Positions 35,739 through 46,968 are shown, counted from the first letter of the stretch. The stretch is DNA of 64,000 nt from Rhodovulum adriaticum (GCF_004345735.1 NZ_SLXL01000004.1:1-64000), one strand, 5' to 3'. The notes: generated from the sequence alone by a model not told the origin. Made by a program: numbers and translations.

Positions 35739-36953
35739 ATGTCGAAGATCAAAGTCGAAAACCCCGTCGTCGAGCTTGACGGCGACGAGATGACCCGGAT
35801 CATCTGGGACTTCATCAAGAAGAAGCTGATCCTGCCCTACCTGGACGTGGACCTGCTGTATTACGACCTCGGCATCGAGGAACGGGACCGCACCGACGAC
35901 CAGATCACCGTGGATGCGGCCGAAAAGATCAAGGAAGTCGGCGTCGGCGTGAAATGCGCCACGATCACCCCCGACGAAGCCCGGGTCGAGGAATTCGGCC
36001 TGAAAAAGATGTGGCGCAGCCCCAACGGCACGATCCGCAACATCCTGGGCGGCGTGGTGTTCCGCGCCCCGATCATCTGCAACAACGTGCCGCGTCTGGT
36101 CCCCGGCTGGACCAAGCCCATCGTGATCGGCCGCCACGCCTTTGGCGACCAGTACCGCGCCACGGACATGAAATTCCCCGGCCCCGGCACCCTGTCGATG
36201 AAATTCGTTGGCGAGGACGGCACCGTGATCGAGGAAGAGGTGTTCAAGGCGCCCTCCTCGGGCATCTACATGGGCATGTACAACTTGGACGAGTCGATCA
36301 AGGATTTCGCCCGTGCGTCCATGAACTATGCGCTGTCGATGGGTTGGCCGCTGTACCTGTCGACCAAGAACACCATCCTGAAACAGTATGACGGTCAGTT
36401 CATGCTGCTGTTCCAGCAGGTGTTCGACGAGGAATTCGCCGACAAGTTCAAAGAGGCCGGGATCACCTACGAACACCGCCTGATCGACGACATGGTCGCC
36501 TGCGCGATGAAGTGGAACGGCGGCTTTGTCTGGGCCTGCAAAAACTACGATGGCGACGTGCAGTCGGATACCGTGGCGCAGGGCTTCGGCAGCCTCGGCC
36601 TGATGACCAGCCAGCTGATGACCCCGGACGGCAAGATCGTCGAATCCGAGGCCGCGCACGGCACCGTCACCCGCCACTACCGCCAGCACCAAAAGGGCGA
36701 GGCGACCTCGACCAACTCCATCGCGTCGATCTTTGCCTGGACCGGCGGGCTGAAGCATCGCGCCAAGCTGGACGGCAACGACCAGCTGAAGCATTTCGCA
36801 GAGACGCTGGAAAAGGTCGTGGTGGAAACCGTGGAATCGGGCTCCATGACCAAGGACCTGGCCCTGCTGGTCGGCCCCGATCAGAAATGGCTGACCACCA
36901 TGGGCTTCCTTGAAAAGGTGGACGAGAACCTGAACAAGGCCCTGGGCGCGTAA
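35739..36953 (+). CDS. icd: NADP-dependent isocitrate dehydrogenase
   Basis: A 404-residue TCA-cycle enzyme of the eukaryote-like NADP-IDH subfamily common in Alphaproteobacteria. It starts with [18 protein letters not shown], has the substrate-site segment [13 protein letters not shown], metal-site aspartates in [10 protein letters not shown] and [11 protein letters not shown], and the cofactor-site region [12 protein letters not shown]. The ATG at 35739 is the family start. An intrinsic terminator follows at 36975. Confidence 0.96.
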   Translation: MSKIKVENPVVELDGDEMTRIIWDFIKKKLILPYLDVDLLYYDLGIEERDRTDDQITVDAAEKIKEVGVGVKCATITPDEARVEEFGLKKMWRSPNGTIRNILGGVVFRAPIICNNVPRLVPGWTKPIVIGRHAFGDQYRATDMKFPGPGTLSMKFVGEDGTVIEEEVFKAPSSGIYMGMYNLDESIKDFARASMNYALSMGWPLYLSTKNTILKQYDGQFMLLFQQVFDEEFADKFKEAGITYEHRLIDDMVACAMKWNGGFVWACKNYDGDVQSDTVAQGFGSLGLMTSQLMTPDGKIVESEAAHGTVTRHYRQHQKGEATSTNSIASIFAWTGGLKHRAKLDGNDQLKHFAETLEKVVVETVESGSMTKDLALLVGPDQKWLTTMGFLEKVDENLNKALGA

Positions 36954-36974
36954 CGCCGCGCATCACCGGAATCG

Positions 36975-37006
36975 AAAGGGCCGGCCCATCAGGACCGGCC
37001 CTTTTT
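36975..37006 (+). terminator. Intrinsic terminator after icd
   Basis: GGGCCGG (36978-36984) pairs with CCGGCCC (36995-37001), extended by a GG/CC pair near the loop. It is followed by five T residues and preceded by AAA, so it can act in both directions between the convergent icd and dihydrolipoyl dehydrogenase genes. Confidence 0.8.
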
Positions 37007-37025
37007 CGTGCGCCTCCGACACGTG

Positions 37026-38420
37026 TCAGAAATGGATGGCCCGGCCCCAGGCATCCAGTACGGATTCGTGCATCATCTCGGACAGCGTGGGATGGGGGAA
37101 AACGGTTTCCATCAGGTCGGCCTCGGTGGTTTCCAACTTGCGGCCCACCACATAGCCTTGGATCAGTTCCGTCACCTCGGCCCCGATCATGTGCGCGCCC
37201 AGCAACTCGCCGGTTTTCGCGTCGAACACGGTCTTCACCAGACCCTCGGATTCCCCCAGTGCGATAGCCTTGCCGTTGCCGATAAAGGGGAAGCGGCCCA
37301 CCTTGACCTCGTACCCCTTGTCCCTGGCCTGTGCCTCGGTCAGGCCAACGCTGGCCACTTGGGGGCTGCAATAGGTGCACCCGGCAATCGCCTCGGGCTT
37401 GACCGGATGGGGATGACCGCCCGCGATCAGTTCGGCCACCATCACGCCCTCGTGGCTGGCCTTGTGTGCCAGCCAGGGCGCGCCCGCCACGTCGCCGATG
37501 GCATACAGCCCCTCTACCCCGGTACGGCAGTAGTCATCGGTCACCACATGGGTCCGGTCGATCTGGACGCCCAGCTCTTCCAGGCCCAGACCCTCGACAT
37601 TGCCCACGATGCCCACGGCGGAAATCACCGTATCCACCTCGATCTTGTCCACCTTGCCGCCCTGTTCGACATGGGCGGTCACGCCATCGGCACGGCGGTC
37701 CAGTTGCTTGACGGTCGCGCCTTCGCGGATCGTCATGCCCTGCTTTTCGAACTGCTTCTTCGCCAGCTTGGAAATCTCTTCGTCCTCGACAGGCAGGACG
37801 CGGTCCATCACCTCGACCACGGTCGTTTCGGCCCCAAGCGTGTTGAAGAAGCTGGCAAACTCGATCCCGATGGCGCCCGAGCCGATGACCAGCAGTTTCT
37901 TCGGCTCATGCGGCGGTTGCAGGGCGTGGCGATAGCCCCAGACCCGCTTGCCATCCGGTTCCAGCCCCGGCAAACGGCGGGCGCGTGCGCCGGTGGCCAG
38001 CACGATGGCCGGCGCGGTCAATTCCTCGGTGCCGGTATCGGTCTTGACCGCAACGCGCCCCTTGCCGGGCAGCGTCGCCTCGCCCATCACGACGGTCACC
38101 TTGTTCTTCTTCAACAGGTGCGCCACGCCCGAGCTGAGCTGCTTGGCCACCGCACGCGAGCGTTTCACGACCGCGTTCAGGTCATAGCCGATCTTGTCGG
38201 CGCTCAGCCCGAATTCGCCTGCCCGGTGCATCAGGTGGAACACCTCGGCCGAGCGCAGCAACGCCTTGGTCGGGATGCAACCCCAGTTCAGGCAGATACC
38301 GCCCAGATTCTCGCGCTCGATCACCGCGACTTTCAGGCCCAACTGCGCCCCGCGGATCGCAGCCACATAGCCGCCGGGCCCGGCCCCGATCACGATCATG
38401 TCGAAACTCTTCGCGGCCAT
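37026..38420 (-). CDS. lpdA: Dihydrolipoyl dehydrogenase
   Basis: A 464-residue FAD disulfide oxidoreductase, the E3 component of 2-oxoacid dehydrogenase complexes. It has the FAD motif VIGAGPGGYVAAI, the redox-active disulfide GGICLNWGCIPTK (CxxxxC), the NAD motif VIGSGAIGIEFA, and a C-terminal active-site region FPHPTLSEMM. No E1 or E2 gene is next to it, so which complex it serves is unclear. The start at 38420 (MAAKSFDMIV) is the family norm. Confidence 0.93.
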   Translation of the reverse strand: MAAKSFDMIVIGAGPGGYVAAIRGAQLGLKVAVIERENLGGICLNWGCIPTKALLRSAEVFHLMHRAGEFGLSADKIGYDLNAVVKRSRAVAKQLSSGVAHLLKKNKVTVVMGEATLPGKGRVAVKTDTGTEELTAPAIVLATGARARRLPGLEPDGKRVWGYRHALQPPHEPKKLLVIGSGAIGIEFASFFNTLGAETTVVEVMDRVLPVEDEEISKLAKKQFEKQGMTIREGATVKQLDRRADGVTAHVEQGGKVDKIEVDTVISAVGIVGNVEGLGLEELGVQIDRTHVVTDDYCRTGVEGLYAIGDVAGAPWLAHKASHEGVMVAELIAGGHPHPVKPEAIAGCTYCSPQVASVGLTEAQARDKGYEVKVGRFPFIGNGKAIALGESEGLVKTVFDAKTGELLGAHMIGAEVTELIQGYVVGRKLETTEADLMETVFPHPTLSEMMHESVLDAWGRAIHF

Positions 38421-38493
38421 GGCGCGGGCTCTCCTTGTCATCTGTTACCGGATCGTGCCGCGCCGGACAGACAGGCCGGCACGGCAGGCGCGG

Positions 38494-39075
38494 TCAGGAT
38501 GCTGCCGCGCGCAGCTCTTCCACGCAGGCGGCGTACCCGCCAGATTCCAGGAAGGTCTGTTCCTCGTCCGAAGAGCCGCGATGCAGCGCCGCGTTCCGGA
38601 ACGGGAAGCGGCCGAAGCGGCGGATCAGTTCCCGGTGCGCCTTGGCGTGCAACAGGTTCTCGGCCCCGGTTTCCGGCATGCGGGTCAGCATCAGGCGCAC
38701 ACAACGGTCCTGATCCATCAGGCATTCGGAATGCATCAGCGGCAGGTAAAAGAACTGCCGCTCCGGCTCGGGGTAGCGCATGTCGAAATGCTGCTCGATG
38801 GATTGCTTGGCCACACCGCGCGCCGCGGCATCGGTGGCAAAGGCGCGCCAGTCGTCGCGGAACATGTTGCGCGGGAATTGGTCGGTCAGGATCAGAAAGG
38901 CAAGCGCGCCCTGCGGATTGGTCGGCCAGTCATGCAGGTCGCCGGCATGGGCAGCTTCCCAGTCGGGTTTGAACCGCTTGGTAATCTCGGCATCCACCTC
39001 CGGGTCGACGCGATACCATCCCTTCGGCCCCACATCCTCCAGCCAGAAACGGATGATTTCCTCTTGCCGCGACAT
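38494..39075 (-). CDS. DUF924 family protein
   Basis: A 193-residue soluble protein of the DUF924 family, recognisable from EIIRFWLEDVGPKGWY at the start, LILTDQFPRNMFR, FYLPLMHSECL and RFGRFPFRN. DUF924 proteins are all-helical and resemble TPR folds; their function is unknown. It lies on the same strand as the dihydrolipoyl dehydrogenase gene, about 75 bp upstream of it. Confidence 0.88.
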   Translation of the reverse strand: MSRQEEIIRFWLEDVGPKGWYRVDPEVDAEITKRFKPDWEAAHAGDLHDWPTNPQGALAFLILTDQFPRNMFRDDWRAFATDAAARGVAKQSIEQHFDMRYPEPERQFFYLPLMHSECLMDQDRCVRLMLTRMPETGAENLLHAKAHRELIRRFGRFPFRNAALHRGSSDEEQTFLESGGYAACVEELRAAAS

Positions 39076-39148
39076 GTTTTTTCCTCCTCGCCCGGACCCG
39101 TTCGCCTAGGCGGGATCGTTTCAGATTCATCCATGCGGCGCAAGCCAT

Positions 39149-40426
39149 TCAGGCCGCGTCCGAAGAGAGCTCGGCGCTCTCGGCCTCGTCCTCGGCAGTT
39201 TCGATGGCGAACTCTTGCGCGACCTCGACCGCAACGGGCGTCGCGGTGGGCAGGACCGGCGCATAAGAGGCGGTTTCGTCCACGGGAACAGCGGCCCGCT
39301 GGGTCATCCGGTAGGCGGCATAGGCGGCCAGCGTCAGCATCAGAACCGCGATGAACAGGAAGAAGCCCTGCGGCCCGATCACCCCCATCATCCAGCCCGT
39401 GACCAGCGGCCCCAGGATCGCGCCCACGCCGTTGATGAACATCAGCCCGCCAGAGGCCGCGGCCATGTCCTCGGGTTCCAGATAGTCGTTGGTATAGGCG
39501 ATGAGCAGCGCATAAAGCGGGTTGGACATCCCCCCCACCATCGCGCCGGTCACGGCCAGCGCGGCAAAGCTGCCCCCCACCGCCATCGCTGCAATCGCCG
39601 CCGCACCGCCGATCACCCCCGCCGCCAGGATCAACGTGCGCCGGTCCATCCGGTCCGACAGCCAGCCAATCGGGAACTGGAACAGCAACCCGCCCAGGTA
39701 GATCGCCGCGATGAAGCCCGAGATTTGCGCCACGCTCAGCCCCGCCTCTGAACCAAAGACCGAGGCCATCCCGAAAAGCGCCGAATAGACCCCCCCGATC
39801 AGGAACATGCCGATCGCCCCGGTAGGCGAAATACGGATCAGGTCGCGCAGGGACATCGGCTTCGTGGTTTCGAAGGCGGGCGTGGGCGTGACCGACAACA
39901 GGATCGGCGCAAAAGAGATCGACACCAGCACCGAGGGAATGATGAACAGGATGAACCCGGCCGGGTCGGCCACCAGCAGCAGCCCCTGGGCGCTGACGAT
40001 ACCCGCCATCTGAACGATCATGTAAAGCGACAGCGCCTGTCCGCGCGTCTGGTTCGTGACCGAGTTGTTCAGCCAGCTTTCGGCGGTCACATACACGGCA
40101 GAGAAACAGAACCCGATCAGAACGCGACCGACGGTCCAGGAAATCGGATGGGCCAGCGCCGGATACAGGATCAGCACCGCCGAAATCAGCGAGGCCAGCG
40201 CCGCAAAGACCCGGATATGGCCCACCCGACGGATCAGTTCGGGCGCCATGCGCGACCCGCCCAGGAAGCCCACGAAATAGGCAGACATCACCAGCGACAT
40301 CTCGAAGGTCGAAAACCCCTCGATGCCGCCGCGAATACCCAGCAGCGTGCCCTGAATGCCGTTGCCGACCATCAGCAGCAACATCCCCAGCAGCAGCGCC
40401 CAAGAGCTTGCCAGAACCTGAATCAC
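39149..40426 (-). CDS. MFS transporter, YcaD-like
   Basis: A 425-residue major facilitator protein with about twelve helices, the loop SRMAPELIRRVGHIRVF after the second helix and GWLSDRMDRRTL in the second half. The AESWLNN segment is shared with the YcaD-type sugar-efflux-like group. The C-terminal 50 residues form an acidic cytoplasmic tail (ETAEDEAESAELSSDAA) not required by the family. The substrate is unknown. It lies about 30 bp downstream of queA on the same strand. Confidence 0.85.
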   Translation of the reverse strand: MIQVLASSWALLLGMLLLMVGNGIQGTLLGIRGGIEGFSTFEMSLVMSAYFVGFLGGSRMAPELIRRVGHIRVFAALASLISAVLILYPALAHPISWTVGRVLIGFCFSAVYVTAESWLNNSVTNQTRGQALSLYMIVQMAGIVSAQGLLLVADPAGFILFIIPSVLVSISFAPILLSVTPTPAFETTKPMSLRDLIRISPTGAIGMFLIGGVYSALFGMASVFGSEAGLSVAQISGFIAAIYLGGLLFQFPIGWLSDRMDRRTLILAAGVIGGAAAIAAMAVGGSFAALAVTGAMVGGMSNPLYALLIAYTNDYLEPEDMAAASGGLMFINGVGAILGPLVTGWMMGVIGPQGFFLFIAVLMLTLAAYAAYRMTQRAAVPVDETASYAPVLPTATPVAVEVAQEFAIETAEDEAESAELSSDAA

Positions 40427-40458
40427 GTCACACCGCCCTTTCCCGTTTCGGGGTCTGT

Positions 40459-41568
40459 CTAGGCGGGACTGTCGCCGGGGGAATGCCCCCCAGCGACCCC
40501 GCCATGTCGCGTTTCGCCCGCCGGGATCAGCAACGAAGCATCGCCATAGGAAAAGAACCGATACCCCGCCCCGATGGCATGGGCGTAGATCCCGCGAATA
40601 CGCTCTGTCCCCATCAGGGCAGAGACCAGCATCATCAGCGTCGATTTCGGCAGGTGGAAATTGGTCATCAAGGCGTCGGCCACGCGAAAGCGATAGCCGG
40701 GCCGGATGAAGATGTCCGTTTCACCCTGCCAGGGATGCATCGCGCCGTCCGGGGCGGCGGCGGACTCGATCAGGCGCAGCGCGGTTGTGCCCACGGGGAT
40801 GATGCGCCCGCCCGCCGCGCGGGTGGCGTTGATCTCTGCCGCCGCGGTGTCCGTCACCTCGCCCCATTCGGCGTGCATCTTGTGCTGGCTGACATCGTCG
40901 ACCTTGACCGGCAGAAAGGTGCCCGCCCCCACATGCAGCGTGACATGGGTAAAGGCCACACCGCGTTCAGCCAATGCAGCCAGCAGCGGCGGGTCGAAAT
41001 GCAGCGACGCGGTGGGCGCGGCCACGGCACCGGGACGGGCGGCCCAAACCGTCTGGTAATCCTCGCGGTCACGCTCGTCGGCGGGGCGGCGGGCGGCGAT
41101 ATAGGGCGGCAGCGGCATCGCGCCGGCTTGGGCCAGCGCCTCCTCGAACGCGGCCCCCTCTAGGTCGAAGGTCAGCGTCACATCCTCGGCGCCCTTGTCC
41201 ACCACCTCTGCCGATAGCGTGTCGGAAAAGACGACGCGTTCGCCGGGTTTCAGCTTACGCAGGGGCTTGGCCATGGCGCGCCAGCCCCCGCCGGCGGCAG
41301 GTTCCATCAAGGTGACCTCGATCCGCGCGGTGACAGGGCCCTGCCCGGTGTCGCGCGTGCGCGTGCCGGTCAGCCGGGCGGGAATGACGCGGGTGTCGTT
41401 CAGCACCAGCAGGTCGCCCGGACGCAGCAGGCCGGGCAGGTCGCGCACATGCAGATCGCGCGTCCGATCCCCATCGGCCACCAACAGGCGCGCGGACGAG
41501 CGCGGGCGCGCGGGCCGGGTCGCGATCAACGCCTCGGGCAGGTCGAAATCGAAATCGGACAGCTTCAT
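40459..41568 (-). CDS. queA: S-adenosylmethionine:tRNA ribosyltransferase-isomerase
   Basis: A 369-residue enzyme that makes epoxyqueuosine in the wobble position of tRNA. It starts [17 protein letters not shown] and contains [45 protein letters not shown] and FYLP-type C-terminal motifs ([13 protein letters not shown]). Its ATG overlaps the stop of the upstream AsmA/YhdP-like gene (ATGA). No other queuosine gene is in the window. Confidence 0.95.
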   Translation of the reverse strand: MKLSDFDFDLPEALIATRPARPRSSARLLVADGDRTRDLHVRDLPGLLRPGDLLVLNDTRVIPARLTGTRTRDTGQGPVTARIEVTLMEPAAGGGWRAMAKPLRKLKPGERVVFSDTLSAEVVDKGAEDVTLTFDLEGAAFEEALAQAGAMPLPPYIAARRPADERDREDYQTVWAARPGAVAAPTASLHFDPPLLAALAERGVAFTHVTLHVGAGTFLPVKVDDVSQHKMHAEWGEVTDTAAAEINATRAAGGRIIPVGTTALRLIESAAAPDGAMHPWQGETDIFIRPGYRFRVADALMTNFHLPKSTLMMLVSALMGTERIRGIYAHAIGAGYRFFSYGDASLLIPAGETRHGGVAGGHSPGDSPA

Positions 41569-44500
41569 TGCGGCCCCTTGGGTGGCGCCCCGCGAAAGAT
41601 TTCGCGGAACATGCCGGGCGTCAGGATCGACAGCGGATTCACAAAGGTCTGCGGGGCGTTGGCGTCCCCCTTGATCCGAAACGAAAAGCCGAACAATCCC
41701 TCGCCCTGCCGGGTCAGGACCGAGCCGATGAAATTGACCATGTAGAGCGGAGAGATCACGCCGCGCATGTCCAGCCTGTTGTCCTTGAACCCGTAAATTC
41801 CATCCAGCGATATGCCCAGCGAAGGGCCGATCGCGCTGCCCTTCCTGATCTCCAGCATCTCTGGCGTCAAGGTAAAGCGCGCCTCGACATTGGCGAAGGC
41901 AAGCCCGTCACCCTCCATCATTTCCAGTATGCCGACAACCGAGACCGCGCTCAGCAATTCGGTCAGGACGGGCATCCCGCGCAGCCGCGTGTCGCGCAGC
42001 ATCAGCCGCCCGTCGTAGTGGCCCGGTTCACCGGCGGGGCGCATGACGATCTCCAGCGTGCCGCCACGGGCCCGCGGGAACAGCCCGGCGTCGCGCAGCG
42101 CCTCGCCCCCGGCCTCGGAACGCAGGCGCAGGGCCGTTCCGCCGGTCTGGTCCGGGGTCATCGTGATCGTGACCGGCGTCCGCCCCCCCGCAAGCGCTGA
42201 GAAACGCCCGTTCATGCCCCCCTGCCAGGACAGCCGCCCCCGCAGATCGGTCAGGCCGATCTGGTCGCTGACGCGCAGCCGGTCCAACGCTATGTCGATT
42301 GCGGGACCGCCAGCGCTGGTTCCGCCCGCCATCCCAAGCGGGTCGCGCCCCTCGGCGATGCCGCGCAGATCGGCCGTCCCGCCGGTCAGCGCAACGCGCA
42401 GGGTTTGCCCCTCCCCAAGGCCGCCGACCACGGCAGAGGCATCCAGCCAGCCCCCCACGCGCAGGCGGTCCAGGCGCAACTCTGCACCGCGCGCCGCGTC
42501 AAGACGCAACTGCCCCTCTGCGTCCAGGCCCGGGGCGGAGAATTCCAATCGCTCGATCTGCGGCATCGCCCTCAGCGTGCCTGCGACCGTCAGCGTGCCC
42601 GGGCTGTCCGCCGCCTTGCGCCAGTCCAGCCCCGGCAGGCGCAGGCCCAACCCCTTCAGATCCGCCTCCAGCGCAAAGCGGGGGGCCGCGCCGCGCGGCA
42701 GGTCCAGGACCAGCGCCCCCTCTGCCCGCCCCTGCAGTGTTCCATCGGGCAGGCCCAGACCCAAGGCCACGGCCGTCTCCTGCGACAGGTCCACCCGCGC
42801 CTCGACCCGGCTGGCACCGGCCTGCCCGGTGCGACGGCTCCAGCTTCCGCTGACGGGCAGGCCATCGACCCGCACCGCGCCGTTCAGGCGCACCTCTTGC
42901 GGGGTCGCGGTGATGCGCAGCTCGTCGGCCTCCAGCCGCCGGCCGGGGATCAGGGTGTCAGACCGCACCGCCCGCAACCGCCCGTCCACGGCGTACTCGA
43001 CTTCATCGATTGCAAGCCGGTCGCGCAGGGGCAGACGCAGCATCGTCCGCAGGCTGGCGCGCCCCTGGGCAAGCAGCGGGTCCAGCCCAACCCCCGAGGT
43101 CACCCCCAAGGGCGGCAGGTCAAGCAGCCGGAGCGCGGCGGGAATGCTGCTGTCCACGGACAGGTCGAAACGCGCCTGCACGGGATCCGCCGTGATGTCG
43201 CGCAGGTGCATCACCGATCCGGACAGGTCCAGAACCTCGCCGCCCTCCAGGCGCAGCAGTCCGCTTTCGGCGACCAGCGTGTAGCTGGTTTCGTCCAGCG
43301 TCGCATAGCCCGCGCCGCCGGTCACCGGCGGCATGGTGTCCAGAAACCGAACCTCTGTGTCGCGGAACGCGTGGTCCAGGGTCATCCGCGTGTCCCCACC
43401 GGCGGCGCGGCGCAGCGCGACCCGAACGTCGTGCAGGTTGCTGGCGATCACGTTCTGGGCAAACCAGGACCGCGTTTCGGCCAGCAGCTCCACGGGCCAG
43501 AGCGCCAGCAGCCGATCCTCGGTGATCGCGCCGATCGCGGCGTCCAGCGCGACCTCCCACCCCTCGGGCCGGGCCCGCACCCGCCCGGCCATGCGATAGG
43601 CGTTCGGGCCGTCCAGCAGGACCGCCTGGCCGACGGTGAATGTCAGCGGTTCCAGGTCCAGTTGCAGATCCATTGCCCCGTCGTCGAAGACCGCGGCGCG
43701 TTCAAACATCCCTGCGGGATCCAGCGCGACAGAGCGCAGCGCAAGCTGGCCGACCATCCGCTCGGGTCGGCCCGCCGTCATGCCCAGCAGATCGGCATGT
43801 CCCTCGGCCCGCAGGCGCAGCACGGCGGTATCCAGGGCGATCTGGTCGAACCGCAGGCGGCGGCTGTCGGGATCGTAGGTCAGGTAGGACTTGCCCGCAT
43901 CGAACCGGATCGGCGGCGCGCCGCCGGGCGGGCGCAGCAGACCCGCGCCGATTTCTAGCGCGGCGTTCAGGGGGCCCAGCTTGCCGCTGGCATCCACGGC
44001 GCTGCGCAGCGCCCCTGATATCGGGGCGTCGATCAGCGCCAGCGCAGCCAGCGCCGGGGCCTGGCTGGCCAGGTCCGCCGCCGGCAGGTCCGAGAAATTC
44101 GCCGCGAAGCGGGCCTCGGGGCTGCCTTTGCCGGAAACGAAAGACAGGGCCAGTTCCGCAGGGCGCCCCGCCCCACCGCTCAACGAAAAGAAGGCGCGCA
44201 TGGCGACCTCTCGTGCGTCCTGCTCCAGCGTCAGCAAGCCGTCCTGCAACCGCCACAACCGGCCGGCGCGGGCATCTTCATAGGTCAGCGACAGCGACTC
44301 AACGCTCAGCGCCTCGATCCCGCTCAGCGCTGGCGCCCCCAAGGCGCGGTCCAGCTCGTCCAGCAACTCGGCCAGGCCCTGTGCCGCGGTGATCGGCGCA
44401 TTGCCAGCGCCCAAGGCCAGGTCGAACCGCCCGTCCGGCGCCCGCCGCAGCGTGACTGCCGCCCCGCTGAGTGCTACACGCCGCAGCGCCGGTTGCCCCG

Positions 44501-44852
44501 CCAGCAGCGCGGCGGGCGACAGGGCTGCCTCCAGCCGGGGCAGGCGCAAAACGTCCCGCCCGGCCCCGTCCAGCAGGGTGACCCCGGTGAAATGAACCTG
44601 CGCGCCGGAATGCCGGGACAGCAGAACCTCTACCCCGTCCATGCGCAGCGCTGCGGGCGCGAGATGGGCGTTCAGCCGCGCCTCGATCCGGGCCGCGGCC
44701 CAGTCCGGCGCGGCCACCATGCGCCCGGTCAGCGTCAGCGCGGCCAGACCCGCGACCCCGGCCAGCATCGCAAGACTGAGCAGCAGCCACAGGCCGAACC
44801 GCCGGTGCACCCCCTCAAGGTCGCGATGGTCTCGATCCGATTGCTCGTTCAT
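41565..44852 (-). CDS. Giant AsmA/YhdP-like envelope protein
   Basis: A 1095-residue protein with one N-terminal membrane anchor (about residues 20-45, [21 protein letters not shown]). A long beta-rich periplasmic region of DUF3971/AsmA-like character follows, and a conserved C-terminal domain has [34 protein letters not shown] (in parts) and [12 protein letters not shown]. Proteins of this kind are thought to bridge the periplasm and move phospholipids to the outer membrane. The ATG at 44852 is preferred over a basic upstream extension. The stop overlaps queA by four bases. Confidence 0.82.
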   Translation of the reverse strand: MNEQSDRDHRDLEGVHRRFGLWLLLSLAMLAGVAGLAALTLTGRMVAAPDWAAARIEARLNAHLAPAALRMDGVEVLLSRHSGAQVHFTGVTLLDGAGRDVLRLPRLEAALSPAALLAGQPALRRVALSGAAVTLRRAPDGRFDLALGAGNAPITAAQGLAELLDELDRALGAPALSGIEALSVESLSLTYEDARAGRLWRLQDGLLTLEQDAREVAMRAFFSLSGGAGRPAELALSFVSGKGSPEARFAANFSDLPAADLASQAPALAALALIDAPISGALRSAVDASGKLGPLNAALEIGAGLLRPPGGAPPIRFDAGKSYLTYDPDSRRLRFDQIALDTAVLRLRAEGHADLLGMTAGRPERMVGQLALRSVALDPAGMFERAAVFDDGAMDLQLDLEPLTFTVGQAVLLDGPNAYRMAGRVRARPEGWEVALDAAIGAITEDRLLALWPVELLAETRSWFAQNVIASNLHDVRVALRRAAGGDTRMTLDHAFRDTEVRFLDTMPPVTGGAGYATLDETSYTLVAESGLLRLEGGEVLDLSGSVMHLRDITADPVQARFDLSVDSSIPAALRLLDLPPLGVTSGVGLDPLLAQGRASLRTMLRLPLRDRLAIDEVEYAVDGRLRAVRSDTLIPGRRLEADELRITATPQEVRLNGAVRVDGLPVSGSWSRRTGQAGASRVEARVDLSQETAVALGLGLPDGTLQGRAEGALVLDLPRGAAPRFALEADLKGLGLRLPGLDWRKAADSPGTLTVAGTLRAMPQIERLEFSAPGLDAEGQLRLDAARGAELRLDRLRVGGWLDASAVVGGLGEGQTLRVALTGGTADLRGIAEGRDPLGMAGGTSAGGPAIDIALDRLRVSDQIGLTDLRGRLSWQGGMNGRFSALAGGRTPVTITMTPDQTGGTALRLRSEAGGEALRDAGLFPRARGGTLEIVMRPAGEPGHYDGRLMLRDTRLRGMPVLTELLSAVSVVGILEMMEGDGLAFANVEARFTLTPEMLEIRKGSAIGPSLGISLDGIYGFKDNRLDMRGVISPLYMVNFIGSVLTRQGEGLFGFSFRIKGDANAPQTFVNPLSILTPGMFREIFRGAPPKGPQ

Positions 44853-44962
44853 CCTGCCCGTTGCGAAGCGCCGCCCGCTTGCCTGTCCCCGCGCGGCCCC
44901 TATCCTGTTGCGGGCCGAATTCTTCCGTTTTGCGCACACCACACCCGAAGGAGCCTGCCACG

Positions 44963-45424
44963 ATGATCGACACCGGCCAGACCGCGCCCGATTTCACCCT
45001 GCCCCAGGATGCGGGTGAAGATGTCACCCTGTCGGCCCTGCGTCCCGCCCCGGTCGTTCTTTACTTCTACCCCAAGGATGACACGCCCGGCTGCACGAAG
45101 GAAGCCATCGCCTTCTCGGGGCTGCTGCAGGAATTCACCGCGGCAGGGGCCCAGGTCTTTGGCATTTCGCGTGACAGCGTCGCCAAACATGGTAAGTTCC
45201 GCTGCAAGCATGACCTGTCAGTCCCCCTGTTGTCGGACGAGGATGGCACGGTTTGCGAAAACTACGGCACCTGGGTCGAAAAGAAGATGTACGGCAAAAC
45301 CTTCATGGGGATCGAACGCACAACCGTCCTGGTGGACGGCGCGGGCCAGATCGCCCGGGTCTGGCGCAAGGTCAAGGTCCCCGGCCACGCCGAAGAGGTG
45401 TTGGAGGCGGTACGCGCCCTGTGA
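44963..45424 (+). CDS. bcp: Thioredoxin-dependent peroxiredoxin Bcp/PrxQ
   Basis: A 153-residue peroxiredoxin with the peroxidatic Cys44 in KDDTPGCTKEA and conserved FYPKD. The resolving cysteine found five residues later in E. coli Bcp is absent. Cys81 (KFRCKHD) lies at the place used as resolving cysteine in other PrxQ proteins. It starts at 44963 after GAAGGAGCC and is divergent from the AsmA-like gene across about 110 bp. Confidence 0.92.
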   Translation: MIDTGQTAPDFTLPQDAGEDVTLSALRPAPVVLYFYPKDDTPGCTKEAIAFSGLLQEFTAAGAQVFGISRDSVAKHGKFRCKHDLSVPLLSDEDGTVCENYGTWVEKKMYGKTFMGIERTTVLVDGAGQIARVWRKVKVPGHAEEVLEAVRAL

Positions 45425-45624
45425 CATTGCCGCGCAGCGAAAATCCCTGCCCCGAAAAATCGGCAATTTTTCGCCGAATGCCCCGACTTTTTTCTCAGTT
45501 TTCGCAAAGCTGATGTAAAAAAGTTGCAGATAAGCGGTGCGTTGGCTAGTGCACGGCGCATGAGGGTGGGCCGAAACAGGCCCGCCGGGGTCCGCAACAA
45601 GAACGGGCAGATGGGGCGAATGTT
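45425..45624. other. 200-bp gap upstream of the M23 peptidase gene
   Basis: No reading frame is credible here. An inverted repeat CGAAAAAT (45453-45460) and ATTTTTCG (45466-45473) could form a weak bidirectional terminator after bcp. The remainder should carry the promoter of the peptidase-bactofilin pair; no clear -35/-10 pair was chosen. Confidence 0.4.
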
Positions 45625-46968
45625 TTGACGGGGCGATTTTTTCACCGCATCGATGCTGCGCTTGGGCGCATCCTACCGGAACAGCGGCTTTTCCTGCGAT
45701 CCGACACGGAAACCAGGTTTGTTCGTTTATCCCCGCTTGCGCAGGCGGTCGGGCTGACCGGCGGCGTGGCGATGCTGGGCTGGGCGATGGTGGCCACAGC
45801 GCTGCTTCTGATGGACGGGGTCGGCGCAGCCAGCCTGCGCGATCTGGCGCAACGGGAACAGGCGCTTTACGAAACATGGCTCGACGAGGTCAGCACCGCG
45901 CGTGATATCCATGCCGAGGAGGTGCGCGCCGCGCGCGATCGGTTCAACGTCGCGATGGCCGAAGTATCGCGCATGCAGTCCGAACTGCTGGCCTCGGAAG
46001 AGCGGCGCCGCGAATTGGAAACCGGGATCGAGCTGTTGCAGGGCACCCTGCGCAAGACCATCGCCGAGCGGGACGCCGCACGCGGTCGCGCCGAGGTTCT
46101 GGCCGCGAAACTGGACGATGCCACGCCGCGCCCCGTCGAGGGTGGCCCGAACGCCGACGACCTGCAGGCGACCCTTGCCTTCCTGTCCGACGCCCTGGAA
46201 CACAGCGCGGCAGAGCGTGAGCTCGTCGAGGCCGACGCCTCTGCGGCCTATCAACTGGCCGAGGCGCTGGCCTTTGAGCGTGAACTGACCCAGGAACGCA
46301 ACGACCGGATCTTTACCTCACTCGAAGAGGCGCTGACGGTTTCAGTCGCGCCGCTCGACACGATGTTCCGCAGCGCGGGCCTGTCCGTCGACACCCTGAT
46401 CGATCAGGTGCGCGCGGGCTATAACGGCACCGGCGGGCCGCTGACGCCTGTCTCTTTCTCGTCCAAGGGCGATGCAACGCCCACGGCCGAAGAGTTGCGG
46501 GCAGAGTCCCTGTTGGCCCGCATGGACGAGATCAACCTTTACCGCATCGCCGCCGAAAAGCTGCCCTTCGCGCAGCCGCTGCGCTCGGCCTATCGCTTCA
46601 CCAGCCCGTTCGGCATGCGCAAGCACCCCATCCTGGGCACCTACAAGATGCATGACGGCATGGATATGGCCGCAGGCTATGGCACGCCGATCCATGCCAC
46701 CGCTGATGGTGTCGTGGTCAAGGCGGGCTGGGTGTCGGGTTATGGACGCCTGATCAAGATCCGGCACGAGTTCGGGATCGAAACCCGCTACGCCCATTTG
46801 GCAAAGATCCGCGTAACCGAAGGGCAAAGGGTCTCGCGCGGGGACCGCATCGGTGATATGGGGAACTCCGGACGGTCGACCGGCACCCATTTGCACTATG
46901 AGGTGCGCGTCGACGGAAAACCCGTTAACCCGATGACCTATATCAAGGCAGCCAGAAATGTTTTCTAA
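45625..46968 (+). CDS. Membrane-anchored M23 family metallopeptidase
   Basis: A 447-residue peptidoglycan endopeptidase. A short cytoplasmic tail precedes a membrane helix (about 42-65), then a long charged coiled coil (about 75-235), a linker, and a LytM/M23 domain (about 325-447). The domain has His343 and Asp347 in MHDGMDMA, His391 in YAHL and HxH at 422-424 in THLHYEV, so the zinc site looks complete. The start is TTG at 45625; no in-frame ATG or GTG is nearby. It overlaps the bactofilin gene by 11 bases. Confidence 0.88.
   Translation: MTGRFFHRIDAALGRILPEQRLFLRSDTETRFVRLSPLAQAVGLTGGVAMLGWAMVATALLLMDGVGAASLRDLAQREQALYETWLDEVSTARDIHAEEVRAARDRFNVAMAEVSRMQSELLASEERRRELETGIELLQGTLRKTIAERDAARGRAEVLAAKLDDATPRPVEGGPNADDLQATLAFLSDALEHSAAERELVEADASAAYQLAEALAFERELTQERNDRIFTSLEEALTVSVAPLDTMFRSAGLSVDTLIDQVRAGYNGTGGPLTPVSFSSKGDATPTAEELRAESLLARMDEINLYRIAAEKLPFAQPLRSAYRFTSPFGMRKHPILGTYKMHDGMDMAAGYGTPIHATADGVVVKAGWVSGYGRLIKIRHEFGIETRYAHLAKIRVTEGQRVSRGDRIGDMGNSGRSTGTHLHYEVRVDGKPVNPMTYIKAARNVF

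Noticed and set aside
34680-36794. 704-codon frame opposite the hydrolase and icd genes
   Set aside because: It spans two clear rightward genes and their gap, with composition typical of antisense shadow frames.
45453-45473. Inverted repeat after bcp as a strong terminator
   Set aside because: The stem is mostly A-T pairs and lacks a following T run; noted only as a weak possibility.
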